The notes under the pieces are model-generated. The model had not been told where the DNA came from. It made no database searches and saw only the letters and a list, made by a program, of their open reading frames with translations. Made by a program: the position numbers and the translations under genes. From assembly GCF_003362805.1 (NCBI RefSeq), contig NZ_QNQT01000001.1:558001-622000 (forward strand): DNA of 64,000 bases, in the 5' to 3' direction. Below are positions 51,934 to 60,706 of the stretch, in pieces. The DNA is from Neobacillus piezotolerans. Its GTDB lineage: Bacteria; Bacillota; Bacilli; Bacillales; Cytobacillaceae. Every line of letters starts with the position of its first letter. The first letter of the stretch is position 1.

Positions 51934-53283
51934 ATGGCGGCAAACAGGAAAAATGTCAGGGAGACGGCATTGGATCTTCTGGAGGCAATCGAAAAGAACC
52001 AGGCATACAGCAATTTGCTCCTAAACCATACAATTGAAAAGAACGAGCTTCCCCAAAAGGATATCGGGCTTTTGACAGAACTCACATACGGAACGCTTCA
52101 AAGAAGCATGACACTTGATTATTACCTGTCACCGTTCCTGAAAAATCCGCGAAAAATCGAGCGCTGGGTCATCCACCTATTAAAGGTGACTGTATATCAA
52201 ATGGTCTATCTCGATAAAATACCGGACAGGGCCGCCATATTTGAAGCAGTGGAAATTGCAAAGAAACGCGGGCATAAAGGAATAGCCTCAATGGTGAACG
52301 GGGTGCTCCGGAGCATCCAGCGGGAAGGGGTCCCTTCCCTTGAAAAAATAGGAGATCCGGCTCAAAGGCTGGCCATTGAAACAAGCCATCCGGAGTGGCT
52401 GGTCAAAAGATGGATCAGCCAATTTGGTTTTGATAAAACGAAACAGATGTGTGAAATCAATCTGACAGCGCCACTTCAAACAGGACGGGTGAATTTGGCG
52501 AAAATTTCACGTGAGGATTGTATAACGGTTTTGGATGAAGAAGGGTTTAAAGTGGAGGCAAGCCCTGTCATTCCGGAGGCTGTTAGGTCCCTGAAAGGCA
52601 ACCTCGCATCTTCCCGGGCATTCAAAGAAGGGCTTTTGACAATACAGGATGAAAGTTCAATGCTTGCCGCGTACGCGCTTGGAGTGGCAAGGGATGAAAA
52701 AGTGCTGGATGCTTGCGCGGCGCCGGGAGGGAAAAGCACCCATATTGCCGAAAAGATGGCGGGGACTGGCAAAGTGGTTTCGCTTGACCTACATGAGCAT
52801 AAAGTAAAGCTTATAAAGGAAAATGCGGACAGGCTTGATTTGCCGAATATTGAAGCAATGGCGCTCGACAGCCGCGGTGCCCAAAGCAGATTCAAACCTG
52901 ATTCGTTTGACCGCATCCTTCTTGACGCGCCATGTTCGGGCCTTGGCGTGATGCGGAGAAAACCGGATATGAAGTATACGAAAAAAGAGGAAGACCTTGG
53001 CAGGCTCGGAAAAATTCAGCAGGAACTGCTTGATTCCATCGCTCCTTTGTTAAAAAAAGGTGGAATTCTAGTCTATAGTACGTGTACAGTAGATAAAGAA
53101 GAAAATCACGAAAGTGTAATGGGATTCCTGAATAGGCATCCCGAATATGAACCGGATGGGGAGCTGATTGGCAGAATGCCGGAAGCTGTCCGCCCATTGG
53201 TCACCGGCAGCGAGCTGCAGGTCTTGCCGCAGGACTTCGGGTCTGACGGGTTTTATATTGCAAGTCTACGAAAGAAGGTGTAA
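51934..53283 (+). CDS. rsmB: 16S rRNA (cytosine-967-C5)-methyltransferase RsmB
   Basis: RsmB makes m5C967 in 16S rRNA. The 449 residues contain an N-terminal NusB-like domain (about 1-140) and a C-terminal SAM domain with DACAAPGGKSTHIAEK and the catalytic cysteines in LLDAPCSGLGVMRRKPD and STCTVDKEEN. The ATG at 51934 lies about 30 nt behind GAAAGGAGAGAAGG, so the effective site may be the nearer AATAGCCC region; upstream in-frame starts were not found. Confidence 0.94.
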   Translation: MAANRKNVRETALDLLEAIEKNQAYSNLLLNHTIEKNELPQKDIGLLTELTYGTLQRSMTLDYYLSPFLKNPRKIERWVIHLLKVTVYQMVYLDKIPDRAAIFEAVEIAKKRGHKGIASMVNGVLRSIQREGVPSLEKIGDPAQRLAIETSHPEWLVKRWISQFGFDKTKQMCEINLTAPLQTGRVNLAKISREDCITVLDEEGFKVEASPVIPEAVRSLKGNLASSRAFKEGLLTIQDESSMLAAYALGVARDEKVLDACAAPGGKSTHIAEKMAGTGKVVSLDLHEHKVKLIKENADRLDLPNIEAMALDSRGAQSRFKPDSFDRILLDAPCSGLGVMRRKPDMKYTKKEEDLGRLGKIQQELLDSIAPLLKKGGILVYSTCTVDKEENHESVMGFLNRHPEYEPDGELIGRMPEAVRPLVTGSELQVLPQDFGSDGFYIASLRKKV

Positions 53284-53286
53284 CGG

Positions 53287-54381
53287 TTGGAACCGATAAA
53301 TACAACTATGAATAACAAAGAGGAAGAACAGCAAAAACCTTCCATTTATTCTCTTCAGCTTCACGAATTAAAAGAATGGCTAACAGCGAATGGAGAAAAG
53401 GCGTTCAGGGCCGAGCAGATTTTTGATTGGCTATATAAGAAGAGGGCCGATTCTTTTGAGGAAATGAGTAATCTGTCCAAAGGAATGCGGCAAAAACTGG
53501 ACGAAAATTTCAAATTGACAACCCTCACGACGGCGATCCAGCAAACCTCTGCGGACGGGACTATTAAGTTCCTTTTCGAACTCCATGATGGCTATTCGAT
53601 CGAAACGGTGCTGATGCGCCATGAATACGGAAATTCGGTCTGTGTTACGACACAAGTCGGCTGCCGTATCGGATGCACATTTTGCGCGTCGACACTTGGA
53701 GGCCTGAAACGGCACCTTGAGGCCGGAGAAATTGTCGCCCAGGTCGTCAAAGTCCAAAAGGCTCTTGATGAAACAGACGAGCGGGTAAGCTCCGTCGTAA
53801 TCATGGGAATTGGCGAGCCGTTCGATAATTATGACAACATGCTCTCCTTCCTGAAAATCATCAACCATGACGAAGGGCTCAATATCGGAGCACGCCACAT
53901 TACAGTCTCCACGAGCGGCATCATTCCAAAAATATACCAGTTTGCCGATGAGAACATGCAAATCAATTTCGCAATATCCCTCCATGCTCCGAATACCGAG
54001 CTCAGAAGCAGGCTAATGCCGATAAACAAGGCTTACAAACTTGATGACTTAATGAAGGCTGTACGGTATTATATCGATAAGACGGGAAGAAGGATTAGTT
54101 TTGAATACGGGCTGTTCGGGAAGGTTAACGACCAAATCGAACATGCCGAGGAACTTGCTAACCTTCTAAAAGGGCTGAAATGCCACGTAAACCTGATCCC
54201 GGTAAATTACGTTCCGGAACGGGATTATGTACGAACTCCGAAAGACCAGATTTTTGCGTTTGAAAAAGCCCTGAAAAACAGGGGAATCAATGTAACCATC
54301 AGGCGAGAGCAGGGGCATGACATCGATGCGGCATGCGGACAGCTGCGGGCCAAAGCCCGCAAGGAGGAGTTGAAAAGCTAG
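53287..54381 (+). CDS. rlmN: Dual-specificity 23S rRNA/tRNA m2A methyltransferase RlmN
   Basis: RlmN is a radical SAM enzyme that forms 2-methyladenosine at A2503 of 23S rRNA and A37 of some tRNAs. The TTG at 53287, 8 nt behind AAGAAGG, gives 364 residues; an ATG at 53308 is an alternative. The radical SAM cysteines are in [12 protein letters not shown] (CxxxCxxC), and the mechanistic cysteine is in the C-terminal [16 protein letters not shown] is typical. prpC starts on the base after its stop codon. Confidence 0.96.
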   Translation: MEPINTTMNNKEEEQQKPSIYSLQLHELKEWLTANGEKAFRAEQIFDWLYKKRADSFEEMSNLSKGMRQKLDENFKLTTLTTAIQQTSADGTIKFLFELHDGYSIETVLMRHEYGNSVCVTTQVGCRIGCTFCASTLGGLKRHLEAGEIVAQVVKVQKALDETDERVSSVVIMGIGEPFDNYDNMLSFLKIINHDEGLNIGARHITVSTSGIIPKIYQFADENMQINFAISLHAPNTELRSRLMPINKAYKLDDLMKAVRYYIDKTGRRISFEYGLFGKVNDQIEHAEELANLLKGLKCHVNLIPVNYVPERDYVRTPKDQIFAFEKALKNRGINVTIRREQGHDIDAACGQLRAKARKEELKS

Positions 54382-55134
54382 ATGAGAGCGGTCTATATGA
54401 CTGACCAGGGGAGAATCAGAAGCCATAATGAGGATACCGGGGGGATTTTCCTTAATGCCGACGGTTACCGCCTTGCCATCGTAGCTGACGGTATGGGCGG
54501 CCACCGCGCCGGGGATGTTGCAAGCGGTATGGCTCTGGCCGAGATGAAGAATTTTTGGGAAAATGCCAGGGGAATCAAATTGCCAGACCAGGCTGAACGA
54601 TGGCTGAAGGAGCACATCAGCCTTGTCAACGGGGTAATTTTCAGGCACTCCCGCGCAAACGAGGAATGTGACGGCATGGGGACAACCATCGTTGCGGCCA
54701 TCATGCTGGAGGATTCCGCGACAATCGCCAACATTGGCGACAGCCGCTGTTATATCCTCAATGAAACAGGCTTCAGAAAAATAACCGAAGATCACTCCCT
54801 CGTTAACGAATTGCTTCGTTCCGGACAGATATCAAGGGAGGATGCCGAAAATCATCCGCGCAAAAACGTCCTTCTCAGGGCGCTTGGCACGGAGGAAAAC
54901 GTGGAAATGGACATCAGCACCATCATGTTTGAGGAAGGCGACACGCTTTTGCTTTGTTCCGACGGGCTGTCCAATAAAGTGAGTGAAAAGGAAATGGCCG
55001 ACGTCCTCTCAAGCGCAGCTTCGCTAGAGGAAAAAGCCTTAAAGCTCATTTCCCTTGCAAACGAATATGGCGGGGAAGACAATATCACCCTGGCGATTGT
55101 CGAGTTTGCGGGCGTCAGCGAGGTTGATAGCTAA
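54382..55134 (+). CDS. prpC: PP2C-type serine/threonine phosphatase PrpC
   Basis: PrpC dephosphorylates the substrates of PrkC. The 250 residues have the PP2C metal aspartates in IVADGMGGHRAG, in NIGDSRCYI, in CSDGLSNK, and in GGEDNITLAIV. The ATG follows AAGGAGG within the end of rlmN. Its stop overlaps the prkC start (TAATG), so phosphatase and kinase are made together. Confidence 0.97.
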   Translation: MRAVYMTDQGRIRSHNEDTGGIFLNADGYRLAIVADGMGGHRAGDVASGMALAEMKNFWENARGIKLPDQAERWLKEHISLVNGVIFRHSRANEECDGMGTTIVAAIMLEDSATIANIGDSRCYILNETGFRKITEDHSLVNELLRSGQISREDAENHPRKNVLLRALGTEENVEMDISTIMFEEGDTLLLCSDGLSNKVSEKEMADVLSSAASLEEKALKLISLANEYGGEDNITLAIVEFAGVSEVDS

Positions 55135-57098
55135 TGATGATTGGAAAACGCATTAGCGGACGCTATAAAATACTTGATACAATCGGCGGCGGAGGGATGG
55201 CGAACGTTTACCTTGCGCATGACATGATCCTTGACAGGAATGTCGCCGTTAAAATGCTCCGCCTTGACTTTGCGAATGACGAGGAATTCATTCGAAGATT
55301 CCACCGCGAAGCACAGTCGGCTACGAGCCTGGCCCACCCGAATATTGTCAGCATTTATGACGTTGGCGAGGAAGAAGACATTTATTACATCGTCATGGAA
55401 TACGTCGATGGTCAGACCCTGAAACAATACATACAGCAATATTCCCCGCTCAGGGTGGAAGCCGCGATCGATATTATGAAGCAGTTGACCTCGGCGATCG
55501 CTCATGCCCACCAGAATCATATCGTGCACAGGGATATCAAGCCCCAGAACATTCTCATCGACAGGAAGGGGAATGTAAAGGTTACGGATTTTGGCATAGC
55601 GATGGCCCTAAGTTCGACAAGCATTACCCAGACTAATTCGGTCATCGGTTCGGTCCATTATCTGTCTCCCGAACAGGCCAGGGGTGGAATGGCCAACAAA
55701 AAGTCGGATATTTATTCCCTTGGCATCGTGATGTTTGAGCTTATTACTGGCAGGCTTCCGTTTTTTGGCGAATCGGCCGTTTCCATCGCGCTGAAACACC
55801 TTCAATCCGAAACGCCTTCCGTACGAAGATGGAATCCCGAAATTCCACAGAGCGTAGAAAACATTGTGTTAAAGGCTACCGCCAAAGATCCGTTCCTCCG
55901 TTACGATAGTGTTGAGGAAATGGAAGACGACCTTCGCACTTCGCTTTACCCGGAAAGGATCAATGAGCCGAAATTTATGATACCGGAAGACGATGACGCG
56001 ACGAAAGCAATTCCTGTCATAACGGCGGATAAGGCACTGAAAAACCTGGATGAAACCCTTGTGCACGCGCAGGATAAGGAGAACATGGGCGAATCCGCGT
56101 TAAATCAGGAAAAGGTGAAGAAGAAGCGAAAAAAATGGCCGATTATCCTCGTTTCCACCTTCGTGGCGCTCGTACTCCTTGGCATAATGACATTAACCGT
56201 CTTCCCGGCACTTTTCGGGGCTAAGGACGTGGAAATCCCGGATGTTCGCGGCGGAAACCTGAATAAGGCAATTTCCGATTTGAAAGAGGCGGGGTTTGCG
56301 ATTGGTGAAACGAAGGAAATTCCGGATGATAAAGTTCAGGAAGGTCTGGTCGTCAAGACAGATCCCCCGGGCGGGGATACCGCCAAGGAAGGGGCCAGGA
56401 TTGACCTGTTCGTCAGCTCGGGCAAGGAAAGGTATGAACTGTCGGATTACACCGGAAGGCCTTTCAAAGAAGTGGAAGAACTGCTTAACAAAGAAAATTT
56501 CAAGGATGTCCGGGCGATACCGGAGCACGATAAAAGCGATCCTGGGACAATCCTCAGGCAAAGTGAACCAAAAGGGAAACTCGTTGTGCCAGAAGAAACT
56601 GAAATGGAGTTTACCGTCAGCAAGGGTCCCGAAAAAATTACGCTCCGCGATTTAAAGGGGTACAATGAAAAAAGCCTTGCAGACTATGCCGAATCCACCG
56701 GCTTGAATGTGAAAATGGCCGAACCGGTCTACGATGATACGGTAGAAAAAGGGCTAGTCGTTTCGCAAACTCCTCCAGCGGGTTCCGAACTTTACAAAGG
56801 CGATACGGTCACTGTCGTACTGTCAAAAGGGAAAGAAGAAATCCGGCCCAAAATGGTAAGAAGGGAAGTAACCCTTGAATATGATCCGGAAGTTCCAGGT
56901 CAGCCGCAGGAATATCAAGTTTATATCGATGACGCTGTTCATACTATGACGGAAGCGGCCCAAACAGGCCTGATTACAACTGATGAGACAATTATCATAG
57001 AACTCCAAGTGCCATACGGGAAAAAAGCGGGCTACAAAGTCATCGTCGACAACAGGGTCGTTGACGACGGGACCGTTTCATATGACGATGCCGAATAG
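55134..57098 (+). CDS. prkC: Membrane serine/threonine kinase PrkC with PASTA repeats
   Basis: PrkC senses muropeptides and phosphorylates translation, division and metabolism proteins; in spores it signals germination. The 654 residues comprise a cytoplasmic Hanks-type kinase domain (about residues 10-270; GGGGMANVYLAHD, VAVKML, HRDIKPQNIL, TDFGIA), a linker, one membrane segment near 344-364 (WPIILVSTFVALVLLG), and three extracellular PASTA domains starting at EIPDVRGGNLN. A second-site ATG at 55137 gives a one-residue-shorter product. It forms an operon with prpC. Confidence 0.97.
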   Translation: MMIGKRISGRYKILDTIGGGGMANVYLAHDMILDRNVAVKMLRLDFANDEEFIRRFHREAQSATSLAHPNIVSIYDVGEEEDIYYIVMEYVDGQTLKQYIQQYSPLRVEAAIDIMKQLTSAIAHAHQNHIVHRDIKPQNILIDRKGNVKVTDFGIAMALSSTSITQTNSVIGSVHYLSPEQARGGMANKKSDIYSLGIVMFELITGRLPFFGESAVSIALKHLQSETPSVRRWNPEIPQSVENIVLKATAKDPFLRYDSVEEMEDDLRTSLYPERINEPKFMIPEDDDATKAIPVITADKALKNLDETLVHAQDKENMGESALNQEKVKKKRKKWPIILVSTFVALVLLGIMTLTVFPALFGAKDVEIPDVRGGNLNKAISDLKEAGFAIGETKEIPDDKVQEGLVVKTDPPGGDTAKEGARIDLFVSSGKERYELSDYTGRPFKEVEELLNKENFKDVRAIPEHDKSDPGTILRQSEPKGKLVVPEETEMEFTVSKGPEKITLRDLKGYNEKSLADYAESTGLNVKMAEPVYDDTVEKGLVVSQTPPAGSELYKGDTVTVVLSKGKEEIRPKMVRREVTLEYDPEVPGQPQEYQVYIDDAVHTMTEAAQTGLITTDETIIIELQVPYGKKAGYKVIVDNRVVDDGTVSYDDAE

Positions 57099-57170
57099 TT
57101 CGGGACGCCAGGGGTGTTTTTGCCCTAGGCCTTGTTTCCTGGAGAAAAAGATGAATCAAGGAGTGTGTAT

Positions 57171-58052
57171 ATGCCTGAAGGGAAAATTATTAAGGCATTA
57201 AGCGGTTTTTACTATGTTGTCAATGACGGAACGGTTACCCAATGCAGGGGCAGAGGGATTTTCCGAAAAAACAAAATTACCCCCCTTGTTGGGGATGATG
57301 TTGTCTTCCAGGCCGAAAATGAACAGGAAGGGTACATCCTCGAAGTCAAGGATCGAAAAAATGAGCTTGTCAGGCCGCCGATCGCAAACGTCGACCGGGC
57401 GTTCCTTGTCTTCTCCTCTGTTGAACCGGCCTTCAGCCCTGCCCTTCTCGATCGTTTTCTGGTCTTGGTTGAGTACAATCATATCGAACCGATTATCTGC
57501 ATAACGAAAACCGACCTAGCATCCGAAAGCGAATTGGGCGAGATTGAACAGTATGCATCAGATTACCGGGCTGCGGGTTATGAAGTCGTTCTCGTTTCAT
57601 CGGAAACAGAGGCGGGGATTGAGCAGCTCCATCCCCACCTCGAAGGAAAAATATCCGTCTTCGCGGGCCAATCGGGAGTCGGGAAATCATCGTTGCTGAA
57701 CGTACTTCGCCCGGGACTTGAGCTTAAGACGAGCGGCATTTCAAGCCATCTTGGCCGGGGCAAACATACGACGCGCCATGTAGAGCTGATCGAAATCGGG
57801 GACGGGCTTGTTGCAGATACTCCAGGCTTCAGCTCGCTGGAATTCCAGGAAATCGAGGCGGCCGAACTCGGCGCGTGTTTCCCCGAGATTTCCAGGGCCG
57901 CCGAAAACTGCAAGTTCAGAGGCTGCCTCCATGTGAAGGAGCCGAAATGCGCGGTAAAGGCCGGGGTCGAGGAAGGCACGATCCCACCTTACCGCTATGA
58001 AAACTATTTGGATTTTTTACAGGAAATAAAAGACAGAAAGCCGAGGTATTAG
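57171..58052 (+). CDS. rsgA: Ribosome small subunit GTPase RsgA (CpgA/YloQ)
   Basis: RsgA is a circularly permuted GTPase that checks 30S subunit maturation. The ATG at 57171 behind CAAGGAG gives 293 residues; an upstream ATG at 57132 precedes the site. An N-terminal OB fold comes first, then the permuted G domain in the order G4 (ITKTDL), G1 ([12 protein letters not shown]), G3 (DTPGFSS), and the C-terminal zinc motif with CKFRGCLH and a later EPKC. It sits between prkC and rpe as in B. subtilis. Confidence 0.96.
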   Translation: MPEGKIIKALSGFYYVVNDGTVTQCRGRGIFRKNKITPLVGDDVVFQAENEQEGYILEVKDRKNELVRPPIANVDRAFLVFSSVEPAFSPALLDRFLVLVEYNHIEPIICITKTDLASESELGEIEQYASDYRAAGYEVVLVSSETEAGIEQLHPHLEGKISVFAGQSGVGKSSLLNVLRPGLELKTSGISSHLGRGKHTTRHVELIEIGDGLVADTPGFSSLEFQEIEAAELGACFPEISRAAENCKFRGCLHVKEPKCAVKAGVEEGTIPPYRYENYLDFLQEIKDRKPRY

Positions 58053-58054
58053 TT

Positions 58055-58708
58055 ATGGTAAAAATAGCCCCTTCAATCCTTTCAGCTGATTTTTCAAAGC
58101 TTGGCGAGGAGATTAAAGATGTCGAGAGGGGCGGAGCGGACTACATCCATGTTGATGTTATGGACGGGCACTTTGTACCGAATATCACGATTGGTCCGTT
58201 AATTGTCGAAGCAATCCGCCCAATTACTGAACTTCCGCTCGATGTGCACCTTATGATTGAAAACCCAGACCAATACATTGAAGAGTTCGTAAAAGCAGGC
58301 GCGGATTACATTACCGTCCATGTCGAGGCGAGCCGCCATCTGCACCGAACAATCCACCTCATTAAAAGCTTCGGCGTAAAAGCAGGCGTCGTCCTAAATC
58401 CTGCAACTCCCGTCGAATCAATCAAGCATATCATTGAAGATGTCGACATGGTCTTGCTGATGTCCGTAAATCCAGGTTTTGGCGGGCAAAAGTTTATACC
58501 AGGGGTACTGCCAAAAATCCGAGATGTGAAAGAAATGGCTCGGCAGGCCGGCAGGGAAGTGGAAATAGAGGTAGACGGAGGGGTCAATTCGGAAACCGCC
58601 AAGCTTTGTATTGACGCGGGGGCAACAGTACTCGTCGCCGGCTCGGCAGTCTACGGACAGGAAGACAGGGCAAAGGCGATAGCCGATATCCGTGGCAATG
58701 ACAAATAA
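58055..58708 (+). CDS. rpe: Ribulose-phosphate 3-epimerase
   Basis: Rpe interconverts ribulose 5-phosphate and xylulose 5-phosphate in the pentose phosphate pathway. The 217-residue TIM barrel has [11 protein letters not shown], the metal-binding [29 protein letters not shown] and EVDGGVN with catalytic aspartate. It follows rsgA after 2 bp and ends the operon at a terminator. Confidence 0.97.
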   Translation: MVKIAPSILSADFSKLGEEIKDVERGGADYIHVDVMDGHFVPNITIGPLIVEAIRPITELPLDVHLMIENPDQYIEEFVKAGADYITVHVEASRHLHRTIHLIKSFGVKAGVVLNPATPVESIKHIIEDVDMVLLMSVNPGFGGQKFIPGVLPKIRDVKEMARQAGREVEIEVDGGVNSETAKLCIDAGATVLVAGSAVYGQEDRAKAIADIRGNDK

Positions 58709-58717
58709 TGAATCAAA

Positions 58718-58746
58718 GCCAGCTTATGCTGGTTTTTTCTTTTAGG
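58718..58746 (+). terminator. Rho-independent terminator after rpe
   Basis: AAGCCAGC pairs with GCTGGTT around TTAT, followed by TTTTCTTTT. Confidence 0.85.
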
Positions 58747-58771
58747 CTATATCGCCCAAGTGGAATATAAT
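58742..58771 (+). promoter_or_regulatory. Possible sigma-A promoter for thiN
   Basis: A perfect TATAAT at 58766-58771 with a weak TTAGGC at 58742-58747 (18-bp spacer), about 125 nt before thiN. Confidence 0.4.
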
Positions 58772-58900
58772 TGAGCGCTTTTTGGCGGCGGAAATCAAGA
58801 TCCGTTAACAATTGCCTCATTTATGGCACACCGCTCCCAAACTGTGCAAGGCTAAGTAAGAGTGGTTTCGACTTTCAAATTGGGAAAAGGAGGTTTACAT

Positions 58901-59548
58901 TTGTATATCAATATCGTAGCAGGAGGTCCGACTGCGTTCATCCCTCCCCTTGGGAATTTCAATATTCCCGGAAGTCTTTGGATAGGAGTCGACCGCGGCA
59001 CCGCAGTTTTGCTGGATAACGGGATTAAGCCCGATGCCGCATTCGGAGATTTTGATTCGGTTACAAAGAAGGAATTGGCGGAATTTGAAACGTCCATTCC
59101 AGACCTGAAAAAGTACAAGCCCGAAAAAGATGAAACGGATATGGAACTGGCCCTTTCATGGGCGATTCGCCAAAATCCGGAAAGCATTGCAATTTTCGGT
59201 GCGACTGGTGGGCGCATTGACCACTTCCTCGCAAATATCCACTTGCTTGAAAAATACGCCACCGAAGGAAAGTCGTGCGAAATCTCCCTAATCGATTGTT
59301 CCAATTATGTTTCTGTAAAGAAGCCGGGAGCCTATCACGTTGAAAAAGAGAGCGGCAAAAAATATATATCCTTCCTGCCGGGTTCACTCGATGTGTCTGG
59401 CCTGACCTTGCGCGGATTCAAATACCCACTTGAAAATAAATATGTTCCAAGAGGATCTACCCTTTGTGTCAGCAATGAACTTATTGATGAAACAGGTACT
59501 TTTTCATTTTCCGAAGGCATATTAATAGTCATAAGGAGCAATGACTAA
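58901..59548 (+). CDS. thiN: Thiamine pyrophosphokinase
   Basis: ThiN converts thiamine to thiamine pyrophosphate with ATP. The TTG at 58901, 7 nt behind AAGGAGG, gives 215 residues, close to the B. subtilis length; an upstream ATG at 58862 lies before the site. The ATP-binding and catalytic motifs are GVDRGTAVLLDNG, AFGDFDSV and EKDETDMELAL, and GATGGRIDH binds substrate. The gene has its own candidate promoter after the rpe terminator. Confidence 0.94.
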   Translation: MYINIVAGGPTAFIPPLGNFNIPGSLWIGVDRGTAVLLDNGIKPDAAFGDFDSVTKKELAEFETSIPDLKKYKPEKDETDMELALSWAIRQNPESIAIFGATGGRIDHFLANIHLLEKYATEGKSCEISLIDCSNYVSVKKPGAYHVEKESGKKYISFLPGSLDVSGLTLRGFKYPLENKYVPRGSTLCVSNELIDETGTFSFSEGILIVIRSND

Positions 59549-59648
59549 TCTGCTCTCCGGTTTAATGTACTTATTTATAATGAGCGGAATATCCTAAATA
59601 AGAGTGCAGGTAAAGATTGAGCCGTGTGAAAAGGTGAGGAGGGGCACT

Positions 59649-59732
59649 ATGAAATTTTATACGATCAAACTGCCGAGATTCCTAGGTGGTCTTGTCCGGG
59701 CGATGATTGGGATGTTTAGAAAAGGCGAATGA
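59649..59732 (+). CDS. spoVM: SpoVM, spore coat and cortex morphogenesis peptide
   Basis: SpoVM is a tiny amphipathic peptide that recognises the convex forespore membrane and anchors SpoIVA coat assembly. It is 27 residues long: MKFYTIKLPRF at the start, then LGGLVRAM and a basic end FRKGE. It is one residue longer than the 26-residue B. subtilis peptide and has the proline at position 9 that is needed for curvature recognition. The ATG follows GGTGAGGAGG. The location between thiN and rpmB is the same as in B. subtilis. A sigma-E promoter is expected but I could not identify one with confidence. Confidence 0.95.
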   Translation: MKFYTIKLPRFLGGLVRAMIGMFRKGE

Positions 59733-59748
59733 GGAATATGTATGAAGC

Positions 59749-59781
59749 GGCACCCTTGCAAAAGGGTGCTTTTCCTTTTTT
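59749..59781 (+). terminator. Rho-independent terminator after spoVM
   Basis: GCACCC (59750-59755) pairs with GGGTGC (59764-59769), followed by TTTTCCTTTTTT. Confidence 0.8.
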
Positions 59782-59799
59782 GCAAGGCCTTTTGCGAAA

Positions 59800-59831
59800 A
59801 GAAAAAACAGGCACCCGGTTGGATGCCTGTC
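59800..59831 (-). terminator. Rho-independent terminator after rpmB
   Basis: On the - strand ACAGGCA pairs with TGCCTGT around a 10-base loop and is followed by TTTTTCTTTTC. It abuts the spoVM terminator on the other strand. Confidence 0.82.
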
Positions 59832-59842
59832 CCTGAACAGCA

Positions 59843-60031
59843 TTATACGCGTTCTACTTTGCCTGATTTAAGTGCCCTTGCGGATACCCAAACACGTTTT
59901 GGCTTTCCGTCTACAAGAATGCGAACTTTTTGAAGGTTTGCACCCCATGTACGCTTGTTGGCGTTCATAGCGTGAGAACGGTTATTGCCAGTTGAAGTTT
60001 TCTTGCCGGTGATAACACATTTGCGTGGCAT
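59843..60031 (-). CDS. rpmB: 50S ribosomal protein L28
   Basis: Ribosomal protein L28 has 62 residues from the ATG at 60031 (GGAGGG site), the standard length; an in-frame ATG at 60055 precedes that site. The sequence [21 protein letters not shown] and the C-terminal [13 protein letters not shown] are highly conserved. Only one cysteine (C4) is present, so this is the form without a zinc ribbon (C-minus type). It is transcribed on the opposite strand to spoVM, converging on it, and divergently from yloU. Confidence 0.97.
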   Translation of the reverse strand: MPRKCVITGKKTSTGNNRSHAMNANKRTWGANLQKVRILVDGKPKRVWVSARALKSGKVERV

Positions 60032-60148
60032 ATTTTTTCCCTCCTTAACATCCATAAGCGAGTACTTTTCTATTGCATTTTCGCCATATCCGGTTTCGTC
60101 CGGAGCGGGGAAAAGAACCCTGTCCCCATTTCTAAAAGATACTTTAAT

Positions 60149-60177
60149 AATTTATCATACAACGATTATGATTGCAA
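60149..60177 (-). promoter_or_regulatory. Sigma-A promoter for rpmB
   Basis: On the - strand TTGCAA (60172-60177), 17-bp spacer, TAAATT (60149-60154) with a TGA extension. It gives a leader of about 110 nt that holds a CCGG-based hairpin. Confidence 0.65.
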
Positions 60178-60209
60178 TAGATGAAACAAAAGCTTTCAAG
60201 AAAAAAACC

Positions 60210-60241
60210 TTGACATCAAACAGGTGATGTTGCTGTATAAT
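60210..60241 (+). promoter_or_regulatory. yloU-fakA promoter with dyad in a 20-bp spacer
   Basis: TTGACA (60210-60215) and TATAAT (60236-60241) are both perfect but lie 20 bp apart. The spacer holds the inverted repeat ACATCA-N6-TGATGT (60213-60230). Long spacers with a dyad between the elements are the layout of promoters activated by MerR-family regulators; alternatively the dyad may bind a repressor. The regulator is unknown. Confidence 0.6.
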
Positions 60242-60327
60242 AAGCAAGGCAGTATAACTTTCAAAAAAGACCGGACTATAGTAAAATGGCTTTAGCAAAT
60301 GAGCAATTACCAAAAGGGGGAACGTTC

Positions 60328-60690
60328 ATGTCCATCGAAATGAAGACGAAGTACGGGCAAATCGATATTTCAAATGAAGTAATCGCGACCATTTCAGGCG
60401 GTGCGGCAGTCGATTGCTATGGCATTGTGGGAATGGCTTCGAAAAACCAGATTAAGGACGGCCTCACTGAAATTCTCCGGAAAGAAAATTTCACGCGCGG
60501 CGTGATTGTCCGCCAGGAAGATGGCCAGGTACATATTGACATGTACATTATCGTCAGCTACGGAACGAAAATTTCCGAGGTTGCCCACAACGTGCAATCG
60601 AAAGTGAAATACACCCTCGAAAAAACGGTCGGCTTGACGGTTGACTCTGTAAATATTTACGTCCAGGGAGTTCGCGTAACGAACCCGTAG
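60328..60690 (+). CDS. yloU: YloU, Asp23/Gls24 family envelope stress response protein
   Basis: A 120-residue Asp23/Gls24-family protein. Members in Firmicutes are membrane-associated or linked to envelope stress; the role of YloU is not settled. From the ATG at 60328 behind GGGGGAAC it has the family segment YGQIDISNEVIATISGGAAVDCYGIVGM and the C-terminal VDSVNIYVQGVRV. An ATG at 60286 would add 14 residues but precedes the site. It is co-transcribed with fakA. Confidence 0.93.
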   Translation: MSIEMKTKYGQIDISNEVIATISGGAAVDCYGIVGMASKNQIKDGLTEILRKENFTRGVIVRQEDGQVHIDMYIIVSYGTKISEVAHNVQSKVKYTLEKTVGLTVDSVNIYVQGVRVTNP

Positions 60691-60706
60691 TGAGGAGGAA
60701 GCATAA

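Noticed and set aside
59560-59640. Sigma-E promoter for spoVM
   Set aside because: Several AT-rich stretches resemble one element (for example GAATATCC), but no pair with proper spacing was convincing, although such a promoter is expected.
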